The notes beneath the pieces are model-generated. The model was not told where the DNA came from, made no database searches, and saw only the letters and a program-made list of their open reading frames with translations. Position numbers and translations under genes: made by a program. 64,000 nt of DNA from Bacillus changyiensis (lineage in GTDB: Bacteria > Bacillota > Bacilli > Bacillales > Bacillaceae): NCBI RefSeq assembly GCF_027706145.1, contig NZ_JAQFWW010000001.1, positions 62,001 through 126,000 on the forward strand, given 5' to 3'. Each line of letters starts with the position of its first letter. Position 1 is the first letter of the stretch. This document shows positions 26,959 through 34,635 of this stretch, one piece after another.

Positions 26959-27597
26959 ATGAATTGGATAAGAATGCCGTTAGGTCCTATACAAACAAAT
27001 GCATATATTCTCTCAAACGATGAGAAATATTGCTTAATATTTGATCCAGGTAGCGAAGCTATAAAATTAAATACATACATAAAAGAAAAAAATCTTAAAC
27101 CACTTGCCATCCTGCTAACACATGCACATTTTGATCATATCGGAGCTGTGGACAAGGTGAGAAAAGAGTGGGACATCCCTGTTTATGTCCATAAAAATGA
27201 AGAAAATTGGCTTACTGATCCGTCACTAAACGGGTCAGCTTTACTAACAGGCCAGAATATCACAGCGGAAAAAGCCGATCATCTGCTCGAAAAGGAAGAG
27301 AACTTAGAAATAGGTCCGTTTAAACTTCAAGTTTTCTTAACCCCTGGTCATTCTCCAGGAAGTGTCTCTTATTATTTAGAAGAGGAAAACCTGATTATTT
27401 CTGGAGATGTTTTATTTAAAGGAAGCATTGGCCGTACCGACTTCCCTGGTGGAAATCATGAAGTTTTGCTCAACAGTATTCATAAAAAACTGCTTTCTCT
27501 GCCTGAAAATACGCTTGTATTAAGTGGACATGGTCCTGAAACGGATATTATGACGGAACAGGAAGAAAACCCGTTTATCAATGGTTTTACATTATAG
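26959..27597 (+). CDS. yqgX: Metallo-beta-lactamase fold hydrolase YqgX
   Basis: This 212-residue hydrolase is of the glyoxalase II-like group, which usually cleaves thioesters such as lactoyl-thiol conjugates. Metal ligands are in THAHFDHIG, the His of TPGHSPGS, Asp in ISGDVLF and His in LSGHGPET. GAGGTGAG precedes the ATG. In Bacillus, which uses bacillithiol in place of glutathione, the true substrate is uncertain. Confidence 0.85.
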   Translation: MNWIRMPLGPIQTNAYILSNDEKYCLIFDPGSEAIKLNTYIKEKNLKPLAILLTHAHFDHIGAVDKVRKEWDIPVYVHKNEENWLTDPSLNGSALLTGQNITAEKADHLLEKEENLEIGPFKLQVFLTPGHSPGSVSYYLEEENLIISGDVLFKGSIGRTDFPGGNHEVLLNSIHKKLLSLPENTLVLSGHGPETDIMTEQEENPFINGFTL

Positions 27598-27601
27598 TCT
27601 A

Positions 27602-27648
27602 AAAAGCCCCCTACAAAAAAGCTAAAAGCTCTTTTGTAGGGGGCTTTT
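27602..27648. terminator. Bidirectional terminator yqgX/yqgY
   Basis: A perfect 17-bp stem joins AAAAGCCCCCTACAAAA (27602-27618) and its complement (27632-27648), bounded by A and T runs. Confidence 0.88.
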
Positions 27649-27702
27649 CATGAGGTGGAATCAAAAAGAATTCACTACACCTGCTTGATAGATTTATAAG
27701 TT

Positions 27703-27948
27703 TTAATGGCCTCCTTGACCTGGGACCATGATAAAGACAGAATAGTATGTAAATGCTGCAAAAAAGATCGTTAAATAGGCACCGAAAATATAAATGTACA
27801 TCCTTTCGGTCAAGTTAAGATACGATAAGAAAACGAAGAAAATGGTTTGACCAAAAAACAGCAGTGATGCATCTTTCATATTTCCTAGATAAAACATGAC
27901 CGCAAAAATACCTGTCCAAAAACCTAACACACGGAACATGCGATTCAT
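27703..27948 (-). CDS. yqgY: DUF2626 membrane protein YqgY
   Basis: This 81-residue protein has three hydrophobic segments and aromatic-rich text (MYIYIFGAYLTIFFAAFTYYSVF) characteristic of the DUF2626 family. GGGGAGGG precedes the ATG on the minus strand. It is monocistronic. Function is unknown. In B. subtilis yqgZ (mgsR), yqhA (rsbRD) and yqhB follow before comGA; none is present here. Confidence 0.75.
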   Translation of the reverse strand: MNRMFRVLGFWTGIFAVMFYLGNMKDASLLFFGQTIFFVFLSYLNLTERMYIYIFGAYLTIFFAAFTYYSVFIMVPGQGGH

Positions 27949-28116
27949 TAATATCCCTCCCCAAAAGCCCCTTTGCTTCTATTATAATCAACACATCTTC
28001 AGATGTAAACATTATCATTTAGGGAAAATCAATTCATTTTTTACAAAATTATGATGGGGAGGTTGAAGCAGTTACAGACCGGAATCTTGGACAAATCTCT
28101 ATAGAGAAATAAATAA

Positions 28117-28188
28117 CTGGGCTAGCTGGATTCGAACCAGCGCGTCACGGAGTCAAAGTCCGTTGCCTTACCGCTTGGCTATAGCCCA
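28117..28188 (-). tRNA. tRNA-Gln (UUG)
   Basis: The 72-base minus-strand gene folds into a full cloverleaf. Acceptor TGGGCTA pairs with TAGCCCA, and the T-loop reads GGTTCGAATCC. The anticodon loop CTTTGAC, with anticodon TTG, sits on a five-pair stem (ACGGA/TCCGT). The CCA end is not encoded; the discriminator base is G. It stands alone, with the comG control region to its right. Confidence 0.95.
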
Positions 28189-28293
28189 TTGCTTTCAATA
28201 GTAGTTTTAGCAAGAGCCGTTATTTTATACATGAATCACAGGAATCGAATGGGTCTATAAGAAAAAAGATTAAATAAAGGGGAGTATAACGTC

Positions 28294-28329
28294 AAAAGTA
28301 ATTTTTTGCAATATTAAAAAAATTATTTC
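28294..28329 (+). promoter_or_regulatory. Candidate ComK box ahead of comGA
   Basis: AAAA-N5-TTTT is exact at 28294-28306. A second, one-mismatch copy (AAAA-N5-TTTC, 28317-28329) lies about one further helical turn away. Paired AT-boxes of this form are the ComK target on competence promoters. The centre spacing is 23 bases, slightly more than the usual 21. Confidence 0.55.
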
Positions 28330-28419
28330 GCTTTTGTGGTAGGGCCATTTTAACTTTTTGAGGTGTTGAAGCTTCCGATCTTTTGCGTTAAACTGCGGCT
28401 AAGAAAGGAGGCGAAAGGG

Positions 28420-29487
28420 TTGTACACGATTGAAGCACTGGGTGGGAAGCTAATTGAAGAAGCATGTATGATGAAAGCTTCTGATATTCATATCGTCCCC
28501 GGAGAAAAAGAAGCCGTTATCCGATTTAGAATTGATGATGAATTATTTAATAAGGAAAGGCTGACAAGAAAAGAGTGTTCAAGGCTCATCTCCCACTTTA
28601 AATTCCTTTCTTCAATGGATATTGGTGAACGAAGACAGCCACAGAGCGGGGCTTTATCACTTGTTGTGAAAAGTGTGCCGGTTCATTTAAGAATGTCCAC
28701 TTTGCCAACGATTCATGAAGAAAGCCTTGTCATTCGTATTCTTCAAAAGGAAAGGACACCATCACTCAGAAGACTTTCATTATTTCCAAATGCAGCAATC
28801 ACACTCTTGTCATTTCTTAAACATGCTCATGGTCTGATGATTCTAAGTGGTCCGACAGGATCAGGGAAAACAACGACCTTATATTCCTTGATTGATCATG
28901 CCAAACAACATTTTAATCGCAATATTATAACATTGGAGGACCCAGTTGAATCTCGAAGTAGCGGTGTTCTTCAAGTTCAGGTTAATGAAAAGGCTGGTAT
29001 GACATACTCCGTAGGTTTAAAAGCGGTCCTGCGTCATGATCCGGACATGATTATTGTGGGAGAAATACGTGATGCAGAAACCGCTAAACTTGCAATTAGA
29101 GCAGCCTTAACAGGGCACCTCGTGTTATCCAGTATGCATGCAAAAAATGCAAAAGGCACGATATACAGACTACTTGAGTTAGGTGTTAATATAACAGAAC
29201 TTGAGCAAACATTGATTGCGGTAAGTGCGCAACGTCTTGTTAATCTCGTTTGTCCATTTTGCGGAGATGATTGTTCTTTATATTGTAAACTGTCAAGAAC
29301 AGTTAGGAGAGCAAGCATATTTGAACTTTTATATGGGAAGAACCTGAACCTCTGTATAAGAGAAGCAAAAGGCGAATATTTGAACAATTGTTCTGAAAAA
29401 CTGACACCTCTAATCAGAAAAGGAATAGCTCTTGGCTATTTACCAGCTGAAACTTATGATCGTTGGGTTTATCATGAAGCGGAATAA
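28420..29487 (+). CDS. comGA: Competence pseudopilus assembly ATPase
   Basis: ComGA is the traffic ATPase at the cytoplasmic face that drives assembly of the DNA-uptake pseudopilus. The 355-residue protein matches the B. subtilis length. It has Walker A GPTGSGKTT, the Asp box with ITLEDPVE, Walker B IIVGEIRD and a conserved CPFCGDDC zinc-type motif near residue 283. The TTG at 28420 follows AAAGGAGG by 8 bases; the frame is open further upstream but without a site. Expression is expected only in competent cells through ComK. Confidence 0.93.
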   Translation: MYTIEALGGKLIEEACMMKASDIHIVPGEKEAVIRFRIDDELFNKERLTRKECSRLISHFKFLSSMDIGERRQPQSGALSLVVKSVPVHLRMSTLPTIHEESLVIRILQKERTPSLRRLSLFPNAAITLLSFLKHAHGLMILSGPTGSGKTTTLYSLIDHAKQHFNRNIITLEDPVESRSSGVLQVQVNEKAGMTYSVGLKAVLRHDPDMIIVGEIRDAETAKLAIRAALTGHLVLSSMHAKNAKGTIYRLLELGVNITELEQTLIAVSAQRLVNLVCPFCGDDCSLYCKLSRTVRRASIFELLYGKNLNLCIREAKGEYLNNCSEKLTPLIRKGIALGYLPAETYDRWVYHEAE

Positions 29488-30511
29488 AAAACGCTGGTCT
29501 GTTCGGGAGCAGGCGGACCTGCTTAAAAAGCTTGGCGAGATGATGAAAAACGGCTACACGCTTCTAGATGCTTTAAAAATGTTAGAGCTCCAAATGAATG
29601 AAAAACAAAGAAAAGATATTTTAATGGGGATGAGAAAACTAACAGAAGGATATCCTGCCTTTCAAGTTTTAAATATGATCTCATTTCATAAAGATGCCGT
29701 CAGTATTATATATTTTGCCGAAAAACACGGTAATTTACCGTTTGCTTTTATGCAAAGCGGTGAGTTGCTTCAACGTAAAATTGACCAGACAGAAAAAATG
29801 AAGAAAGCGGCAAAATATCCTACCTTCCTCATTTTAACGGTTTGTTTGATCACCTACATCATGAAATCTGCTATTGTTCCTCAATTTTCTGCGATTTATC
29901 ACTCCATGAATGTGAAAACATCTTTTCTGACATCTTTCATATTCATATTTTTCGACAGTTTTTCCCTTATATTCATGCTTATGGTTGTTAGTGCTATAGG
30001 TATGTTTGTTTTCTACTGGTATGGATTTCGTAAAAAATCATCTGAAGATCAAATGGTTTTTCTTATCAGAATGCCGCTGATAGGAAGGAGTGTTAAATTA
30101 TTCAACAGCTATTTCTTATCTCTCCAACTGAGTAATTTATTAAAATCTGGTATGTCTATATATGACAGTTTAAAAGCGTTTGAAAACCAACCTTTTATAC
30201 CCTTTTATCAAGGTGAAGCAAAACACTTTATTAAGAGATTAAAACAAGGTGAGGCCATAGAAGTGATTTTAAATGGTCGGCCGTTCTACGAAAAGGACCT
30301 ATCTAGAGCAGTAGCTCACGGTCAATTGAACGGTTATCTTCACAGAGAGCTTTATTCGTATAGTCAATTTATACTTGACCGACTTGAAAAAAAAGCAGAA
30401 AAGTGGACGGCTATGCTCCAACCAGTTATTTATGGGGTTACTGCGGTTATGATTTTAATTCTATACTTGTCCATGCTTTTGCCTATGTACCAAATGATGA
30501 ATCAACTATAA
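29474..30511 (+). CDS. comGB: Competence pseudopilus membrane platform protein
   Basis: This polytopic membrane protein of the GspF/PilC family, 345 residues, anchors the ComGA ATPase and the pseudopilus. Membrane segments lie near 120-145, 155-180 and at the C-terminus (about 318-338). The cytoplasmic pieces have the family repeat (LGEMMKNGYTLLDAL and LSNLLKSGMSIYDSL). The ATG at 29474 overlaps the comGA end by 14 bases, so translational coupling is likely; the ribosome site is weak. Confidence 0.9.
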   Translation: MKRNKKRWSVREQADLLKKLGEMMKNGYTLLDALKMLELQMNEKQRKDILMGMRKLTEGYPAFQVLNMISFHKDAVSIIYFAEKHGNLPFAFMQSGELLQRKIDQTEKMKKAAKYPTFLILTVCLITYIMKSAIVPQFSAIYHSMNVKTSFLTSFIFIFFDSFSLIFMLMVVSAIGMFVFYWYGFRKKSSEDQMVFLIRMPLIGRSVKLFNSYFLSLQLSNLLKSGMSIYDSLKAFENQPFIPFYQGEAKHFIKRLKQGEAIEVILNGRPFYEKDLSRAVAHGQLNGYLHRELYSYSQFILDRLEKKAEKWTAMLQPVIYGVTAVMILILYLSMLLPMYQMMNQL

Positions 30512-30526
30512 AGGAGATGTTAATGA

Positions 30527-30823
30527 ATGAAGAATGAACAGGGTTTTACACTAATTGAAATGCTAGTCGTGATGTTCGTTGTATCCATTTTGCTTTTGAT
30601 TACAATTCCTAATGTGACAAAGCACAATGAGAGCATTCAAAAGAAAGGTTGTGATGGTTTAAAAAATATGGTTCAAGCTCAAATTACCGCATATCAGATT
30701 GATCATAAAGGTTCTACACCAAGTATAGGGGAGCTAAGATCAAAAGGGTATCTCAAGAAAAATACAACCTGTCCTAATGGGAAGAAGATTGTCATCATGA
30801 ATGGCAAGGCACAAACTAGATAG
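30527..30823 (+). CDS. comGC: Major competence pseudopilin
   Basis: This is the main subunit of the DNA-uptake pseudopilus. The precursor is 98 residues. It has a short leader and the prepilin peptidase site QG/FTLIEM with Glu at +5, followed by a hydrophobic helix. Two Cys (KKGCDG and TTCPNG) fit the known intramolecular disulfide. AAGGAG lies before the ATG, though a second out-of-frame ATG sits 4 bases earlier. Processing by ComC, encoded elsewhere, is expected. Confidence 0.93.
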   Translation: MKNEQGFTLIEMLVVMFVVSILLLITIPNVTKHNESIQKKGCDGLKNMVQAQITAYQIDHKGSTPSIGELRSKGYLKKNTTCPNGKKIVIMNGKAQTR

Positions 30824-31273
30824 ATGGAAAACATCAAGGCCCAAAACGGTTTTACACTTCTTGAGAGTTTAACAGTTTTACTGATCAGTTCGATTATGTC
30901 AATTCTTTTATTTAGTGGTTTGCCTCCCGTTTATAACAATAGGGTCATTCAACACTTTGTATCCCAGCTTGAGGAGGATTTACATTACGCTCAGCAAGTG
31001 GCTCTTACTCAAAATAAGAAGGTTAAGGTAAAATTTGATTTTGATCATTTTACTTACACAATCCAGTCTGCAGATAAAAGTGAGGATCCTTTTCTTGTCA
31101 GAACTTATGACGAGAAGGTGATGATAAAACGAACAACAATTAGCCAAAATCTAATCTACAGCCCTGACGGAGTTCCCAGCCGAGGAGGAAAAATCATGAT
31201 TAATACAGGTGAAGCCTCCTTTGTTATCACAATCTATTTAGGAAGCGGCAAAATCAATGTTCAAAAAAAATAG
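30824..31273 (+). CDS. comGD: Minor pseudopilin ComGD
   Basis: A type IV pilin-like minor subunit of 149 residues. It has the cleavage site NG/FTLLES with Glu at +5, a hydrophobic helix, then a beta-rich C-terminal part. The ATG directly follows the comGC stop (TAGATG), and the end overlaps comGE by 17 bases. It is thought to help initiate the pseudopilus. Confidence 0.9.
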   Translation: MENIKAQNGFTLLESLTVLLISSIMSILLFSGLPPVYNNRVIQHFVSQLEEDLHYAQQVALTQNKKVKVKFDFDHFTYTIQSADKSEDPFLVRTYDEKVMIKRTTISQNLIYSPDGVPSRGGKIMINTGEASFVITIYLGSGKINVQKK

Positions 31274-31604
31274 TGGCTTTACAACGATTGAAACGGTTTC
31301 CGCATTCAGCATATGGTTGATGATTACAATCCTATTTGTTCCAATGTTTCACCAGTTTACATTAAAAGAAGAAAAGACAAGAAAAGAAGTAGAGGCATAT
31401 CGCATTCTAGATGAAAAACTTAATCGTTATCTGATAACTGGCCGTTATCAGCCAGCAGAAACTGTTTTTTATCAAGGGACAGCCTATCTTATTGATTGGG
31501 AGGAGGAAGGAGATCATTATAACGTCTGTGTTTCTATCGAGGACCGGAAAAATCAGCAACACTGTTTTACCATTCTCAGAACAAAGGGGCTTTACCCTTC
31601 TTAA
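31257..31604 (+). CDS. comGE: Minor pseudopilin ComGE
   Basis: A 115-residue prepilin-like protein with cleavage motif SG/FTTIET and Glu at +5, followed by a single hydrophobic helix and a short soluble region. It overlaps comGD at its start by 17 bases and, at its end, the start of comGF by about 77 bases. The operon is thus unusually compressed here. Confidence 0.87.
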   Translation: MFKKNSGFTTIETVSAFSIWLMITILFVPMFHQFTLKEEKTRKEVEAYRILDEKLNRYLITGRYQPAETVFYQGTAYLIDWEEEGDHYNVCVSIEDRKNQQHCFTILRTKGLYPS

Positions 31605-32004
31605 TGTTTTACTTTCTCTATCAATTTATATGTTCATAACAGGGACGATGGCCACAATTTTTCATTTGTTTTTAACCCCAACTGTAAAAAATACAGATCT
31701 CAATCCGCAAGAGTGGGCCATTACGACTGAGCAAATTTTAAAAGAATGTAGACAGGCTCATAGTGTTAAAGTGAAAAATAATGGTCAGCTATTGGAAATG
31801 ACGAATTCTCTCGGTGAAACAATACGTTATGAACCGTATCAAACAACGATTCGAAAAAGAGTGAATCGAAAAGGTCATGTACCCATTTTACAACATATCA
31901 AACGGGTCAATTTCATATTTCAACACCATCAGGTGATGATGGAAGTAATCAGTCTTAGCGATCAGAAATATCGTGCAACATTTTCAATTTATCAAGTAGA
32001 ATGA
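31528..32004 (+). CDS. comGF: Minor pseudopilin ComGF
   Basis: A minor pseudopilin with cleavage motif RG/FTLLNV. The residue at +5 is Asn where most pilins have Glu, as in tip-type subunits of related systems. The start is uncertain. GTG at 31528 gives 158 residues with a 21-residue leader but sits 15 bases from the purine-rich site AGGAGGAAGGAG (31501-31512). ATT, ATC or ATA codons at 31513-31521 are better spaced, and no ATG is available. It lies in another frame inside comGE, so coupling is probable. Confidence 0.8.
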   Translation: MFLSRTGKISNTVLPFSEQRGFTLLNVLLSLSIYMFITGTMATIFHLFLTPTVKNTDLNPQEWAITTEQILKECRQAHSVKVKNNGQLLEMTNSLGETIRYEPYQTTIRKRVNRKGHVPILQHIKRVNFIFQHHQVMMEVISLSDQKYRATFSIYQVE

Positions 32005-32390
32005 AGGTGATAAACCTGAATAATGGAAATGGTTTTATTTACCCCGCAACACTGTTTATGGCTGTCATATGTATGCTTTGTGCTAGTCAAACAGCGTCTT
32101 CATTTATTACCAAACAAGCTTTTGTTAAACAAACAAAACAATTTTATATTCAGCAAAATCTCCTGCAAAATGGGGTTTTACATGCGCTAAGGCAGATTCA
32201 AACAAAGAAAGTTAAAAAGGAAGGAATAGAGAAGCAGGTAAATGAGTTAGTGACATATGTTATTTCTCCCACCGATAAGCAAACAATGCATGTAGGGATT
32301 CAGGTCAAAACAGCATCTAAAGCAGTTCACACAGTTGAATTTCATTATGATATAAAAACTAAACATATAACAAAATGGAAGGAGAAGTAA
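32001..32390 (+). CDS. comGG: Minor pseudopilin-associated protein ComGG
   Basis: This 129-residue protein has a short leader, the NG/FIYPATLF hydrophobic helix and a soluble Lys-rich domain. It lacks the usual prepilin Glu, like its B. subtilis counterpart, which shows the same GFIYPA and ENLLQNGVL-like segments. Its ATG overlaps the comGF stop (ATGA), giving coupling. It is the last of the seven comG genes. Confidence 0.87.
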   Translation: MKVINLNNGNGFIYPATLFMAVICMLCASQTASSFITKQAFVKQTKQFYIQQNLLQNGVLHALRQIQTKKVKKEGIEKQVNELVTYVISPTDKQTMHVGIQVKTASKAVHTVEFHYDIKTKHITKWKEK

Positions 32391-32472
32391 TATATGGACG
32401 GAATAACAATGTATAAAACGGAAGGTGCTTGACAAAACTTCATCATAAATAGAAGAGCGGTGAGGTGACTTA

Positions 32473-32655
32473 ATGAAAACAAATGATTATGTAAAATATG
32501 TGACTGAACAGCTTGTCAAGTATATGGACACACCAAAACAAGAAAGAAAACAATTGAAAGAAAAACGGAAAGAAGCTAGGCCATCTTCAGGTATTTATAG
32601 ATGGTTTGGTATCTTACCAATGGGTTGCATCATGCTTTTTAAGAGACGTAAGTAG
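32473..32655 (+). CDS. yqzE: YqzE family protein
   Basis: A 60-residue basic protein with a Lys/Glu-rich centre and a hydrophobic C-terminal part (YRWFGILPMGCIMLF) belonging to the YqzE family. GAGGTGA precedes the ATG. It lies 82 bases after comGG and before a terminator, so it is probably transcribed with comG. Function is unknown. Confidence 0.75.
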   Translation: MKTNDYVKYVTEQLVKYMDTPKQERKQLKEKRKEARPSSGIYRWFGILPMGCIMLFKRRK

Positions 32656-32665
32656 CAGTAACTCA

Positions 32666-32698
32666 TACCGGTTTGTTTTTATGCAAACCGGTTTATTT
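32666..32698. terminator. Bidirectional terminator yqzE/yqzG
   Basis: ACCGGTTTG (32667-32675) and CAAACCGGT (32684-32692) form a 9-bp stem with T-rich flanks. It closes the comG-yqzE unit and the facing yqzG. Confidence 0.75.
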
Positions 32699-33019
32699 AT
32701 ATTCTTCAACAATTACAATCTTATTAATATTATGGGTTGTAGGTTCGTATGAAATGGTAACAAATACGCCAAAATTTTTATTTTTTTTGTTTAGGGTCAG
32801 ATGATACTGCTTGACTGCCTCATCTGTTCTCTTTCTGTCCCATACTTTTTGAATAGAGCGTACTTCGGTTTTTGGATACCTTTTTTGAGCTGCTTCTATT
32901 GCCTTCTCTTCCCATTTAGACAATGTTGATGCTTCGTTATTTACAGCCTGAACCTGAATATGAAGTGGGACATGGCTAGTTTGAACTAGTAAAAAACAGA
33001 TAGCCAGTCTTTTCAGCAT
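32693..33019 (-). CDS. yqzG: Secreted DUF3889 protein YqzG
   Basis: This 108-residue protein has an N-terminal signal peptide (about 1-25, cleavage after VQA likely). It is followed by a DUF3889 domain (KWEEKAIEAAQKRYPKTEV onward), which resembles a small secreted PepSY-like fold. It is transcribed away from tapA, and the two share the region carrying SinR sites. Function is unknown. Confidence 0.7.
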   Translation of the reverse strand: MLKRLAICFLLVQTSHVPLHIQVQAVNNEASTLSKWEEKAIEAAQKRYPKTEVRSIQKVWDRKRTDEAVKQYHLTLNKKNKNFGVFVTISYEPTTHNINKIVIVEEYK

Positions 33020-33100
33020 GGATCATCACCCTTTCAATCCTATTTTTCCCCTTTTATCTGGTGAATTATACAGAAATTTGTTATAAACAATGTACACTAT

Positions 33101-33255
33101 AAAGAACTGAAAAAACTAAAAAGATGAGAATTTAAGAGTTTTTTCGAGTAATTAAACGATATTGTTCGTTGAAGCGAACTTAATCGACTATTTTGGCAGT
33201 TTTCAACCTTTCTCTAGTTCTTTATACTCTAACTATAAGGTTCTTTAAAACGAAC
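33101..33255 (+). promoter_or_regulatory. SinR operator array ahead of tapA
   Basis: SinR recognises GTTCTYT-like sites. Here there is AAAGAAC (33101-33107, reverse), an inverted pair GTTCGTT/GCGAAC (33164-33179), a single GTTCTTT (33217-33223) and another inverted pair GTTCTTT/ACGAAC (33240-33255). The set brackets the candidate promoter, which is a typical repression layout. Exact binding is inferred. Confidence 0.75.
33200..33228 (+). promoter_or_regulatory. Candidate sigma-A promoter of tapA-sipW-tasA
   Basis: TTTTCA (33200-33205) and TATACT (33223-33228) are 17 bases apart. A SinR site (33217-33223) overlaps the -10, and another pair sits just downstream of the expected start. Confidence 0.5.
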
Positions 33256-33287
33256 GATAGAGTATAACACTCACTAGGAGGGTAGTC

Positions 33288-33920
33288 ATGATTAGATTAT
33301 CTCGATCTAGGAGATGTCGAAAAAGGAACAAACAAACAGTCATAGGCTTACAAATCGCTTTAATCATTTATCTTTTAATTGGATTGGGAAGTCAGCTGAA
33401 TCAAAATACAAATGCGTCGTTTCATGATGTGGAACGATCGAGCTTTTCGATGAAAGCGGGCACAAAATTCAAAGATGTTAATGATAAACAGTGGGATGGA
33501 AGTGATCTGACTTTCAAAAAACAGACATCGACCAAAGGAAAAATACCCGAGTCTTTACCTTTATTTGCTGAAGTAAACAACCATGGAGATCAGATGACCA
33601 CTTCCAAGTGGAAATGGGAGCTACACAAAGTTGAAAGTTCCTCTAAACCTCTGAAAGATGGAAAAGTGATTGATAAAGGTACTGTTTCTAAAGAGATTCA
33701 CGATGGAGTATACAGAATAGAATCAACCCGGGAACTTAGCGAAGGTAAATATGCTTTTAAATTGATTAAACCTAAAGGTCATCCCGATTTTAAAGGAAAA
33801 AAATCTTATATTTGGTCAAAAGTAATTGAGTTAAAAGAATCTAAAGAAAAAGAGTCATCTAAAGAAACAAGAGATTCTAAAGAAGAAAAGAAAGAGACAA
33901 CTAAGACCAAACAAGACTAA
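33288..33920 (+). CDS. tapA: TasA anchoring/assembly protein TapA
   Basis: TapA is the accessory protein that helps TasA fibres form and attach to the cell wall in the biofilm matrix. The 210-residue precursor has a long basic N-region (about 1-16) and a hydrophobic segment (17-35). The folded domain that follows contains KWKWELHKVESS. It ends in a Lys/Glu/Ser/Thr-rich tail (about 182-210). It is shorter than the B. subtilis protein (253 residues), mainly at the C-terminus. GGAGGG precedes the ATG. It heads the operon with sipW and tasA and is controlled by SinR. Confidence 0.87.
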   Translation: MIRLSRSRRCRKRNKQTVIGLQIALIIYLLIGLGSQLNQNTNASFHDVERSSFSMKAGTKFKDVNDKQWDGSDLTFKKQTSTKGKIPESLPLFAEVNNHGDQMTTSKWKWELHKVESSSKPLKDGKVIDKGTVSKEIHDGVYRIESTRELSEGKYAFKLIKPKGHPDFKGKKSYIWSKVIELKESKEKESSKETRDSKEEKKETTKTKQD

Positions 33921-33981
33921 ATATAATCAAGAAAAATAGACAGAGGTAAAGAGATTCATTAGGAAGCGGGGAAACATCGTC

Positions 33982-34551
33982 ATGAAAAAAGTCATGAAAT
34001 GGGTCAGCAATATTTTATATGTGATTATTTTCACTTTGATCATTGCTGCAATTATTGTCGTGATTTCTACTAAATCGTCAGGCGGAGAACCGCAATTATT
34101 TGGTTATGAGCTGAAAACGGTTTTGTCTGGTTCAATGGAACCGAAATTTATGACAGGTTCTGTGATTGCTGTAGAGAAAATTGACAATCCCAAGTCGTTA
34201 AAAAAGGGAGATATTATTACCTTTATGCAAGATCAAAACACAATGGTTACTCACCGAATTATCGGTATAACAAAAAATAAATCTAAATTACAGTTTCAAA
34301 CAAAGGGTGACAATAATAAATCACCTGATTCCGATCCGGTTTTAGCAAAAAATGTAGTAGCAAAATATTCTGGATTTACAATTCCGTATGCCGGATATGT
34401 ATTGGATTTTGCAAATAAACCGATTGGCACTGCAATTCTATTAATTGTGCCAGGGATTTTATTAATCCTTTATGCCGTGATTAATATAACATCGGCTTTA
34501 AGAGAAATTGATCGAAAAACAAAAGCGGTTGAAGCCGCCCATAAAGATTGA
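33982..34551 (+). CDS. sipW: ER-type signal peptidase SipW
   Basis: SipW cleaves the signal peptides of TapA and TasA. The 189-residue protein has membrane segments near 9-30 and at the C-terminus (about 146-172). Its catalytic residues follow the ER/archaeal type: Ser51 in LSGSMEP and His91 in VTHRI, the latter replacing the Lys of ordinary bacterial type I peptidases. The gene lies between its two substrate genes. AGGAAGCGGGG precedes the ATG. Confidence 0.93.
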   Translation: MKKVMKWVSNILYVIIFTLIIAAIIVVISTKSSGGEPQLFGYELKTVLSGSMEPKFMTGSVIAVEKIDNPKSLKKGDIITFMQDQNTMVTHRIIGITKNKSKLQFQTKGDNNKSPDSDPVLAKNVVAKYSGFTIPYAGYVLDFANKPIGTAILLIVPGILLILYAVINITSALREIDRKTKAVEAAHKD

Positions 34552-34577
34552 TCGATTTCAATGTAATTTCGTTGGTA

Positions 34578-34592
34578 ACCTGAAATTCAGGT
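34578..34592. repeat. Palindrome in the sipW-tasA gap
   Basis: ACCTGAAATTCAGGT is a perfect 7-1-7 inverted repeat lying 44 bases ahead of tasA. No T run follows, so it is not an ordinary terminator. It could stabilise or process the tasA mRNA. Confidence 0.45.
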
Positions 34593-34635
34593 CTCCATAT
34601 ATAGTAAACTTTTCATTATAAAAGGAGGAGTTATC

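Noticed and set aside
28363-28419. Start of comGA at 28363
   Set aside because: It has no ribosome site and adds residues not seen in ComGA. AAAGGAGG at 28404 points to TTG 28420.
32429-32460. Perfect -35 hexamer TTGACA upstream of yqzE
   Set aside because: No acceptable -10 exists at 15-19 bases, and yqzE is well placed for transcription with comG.
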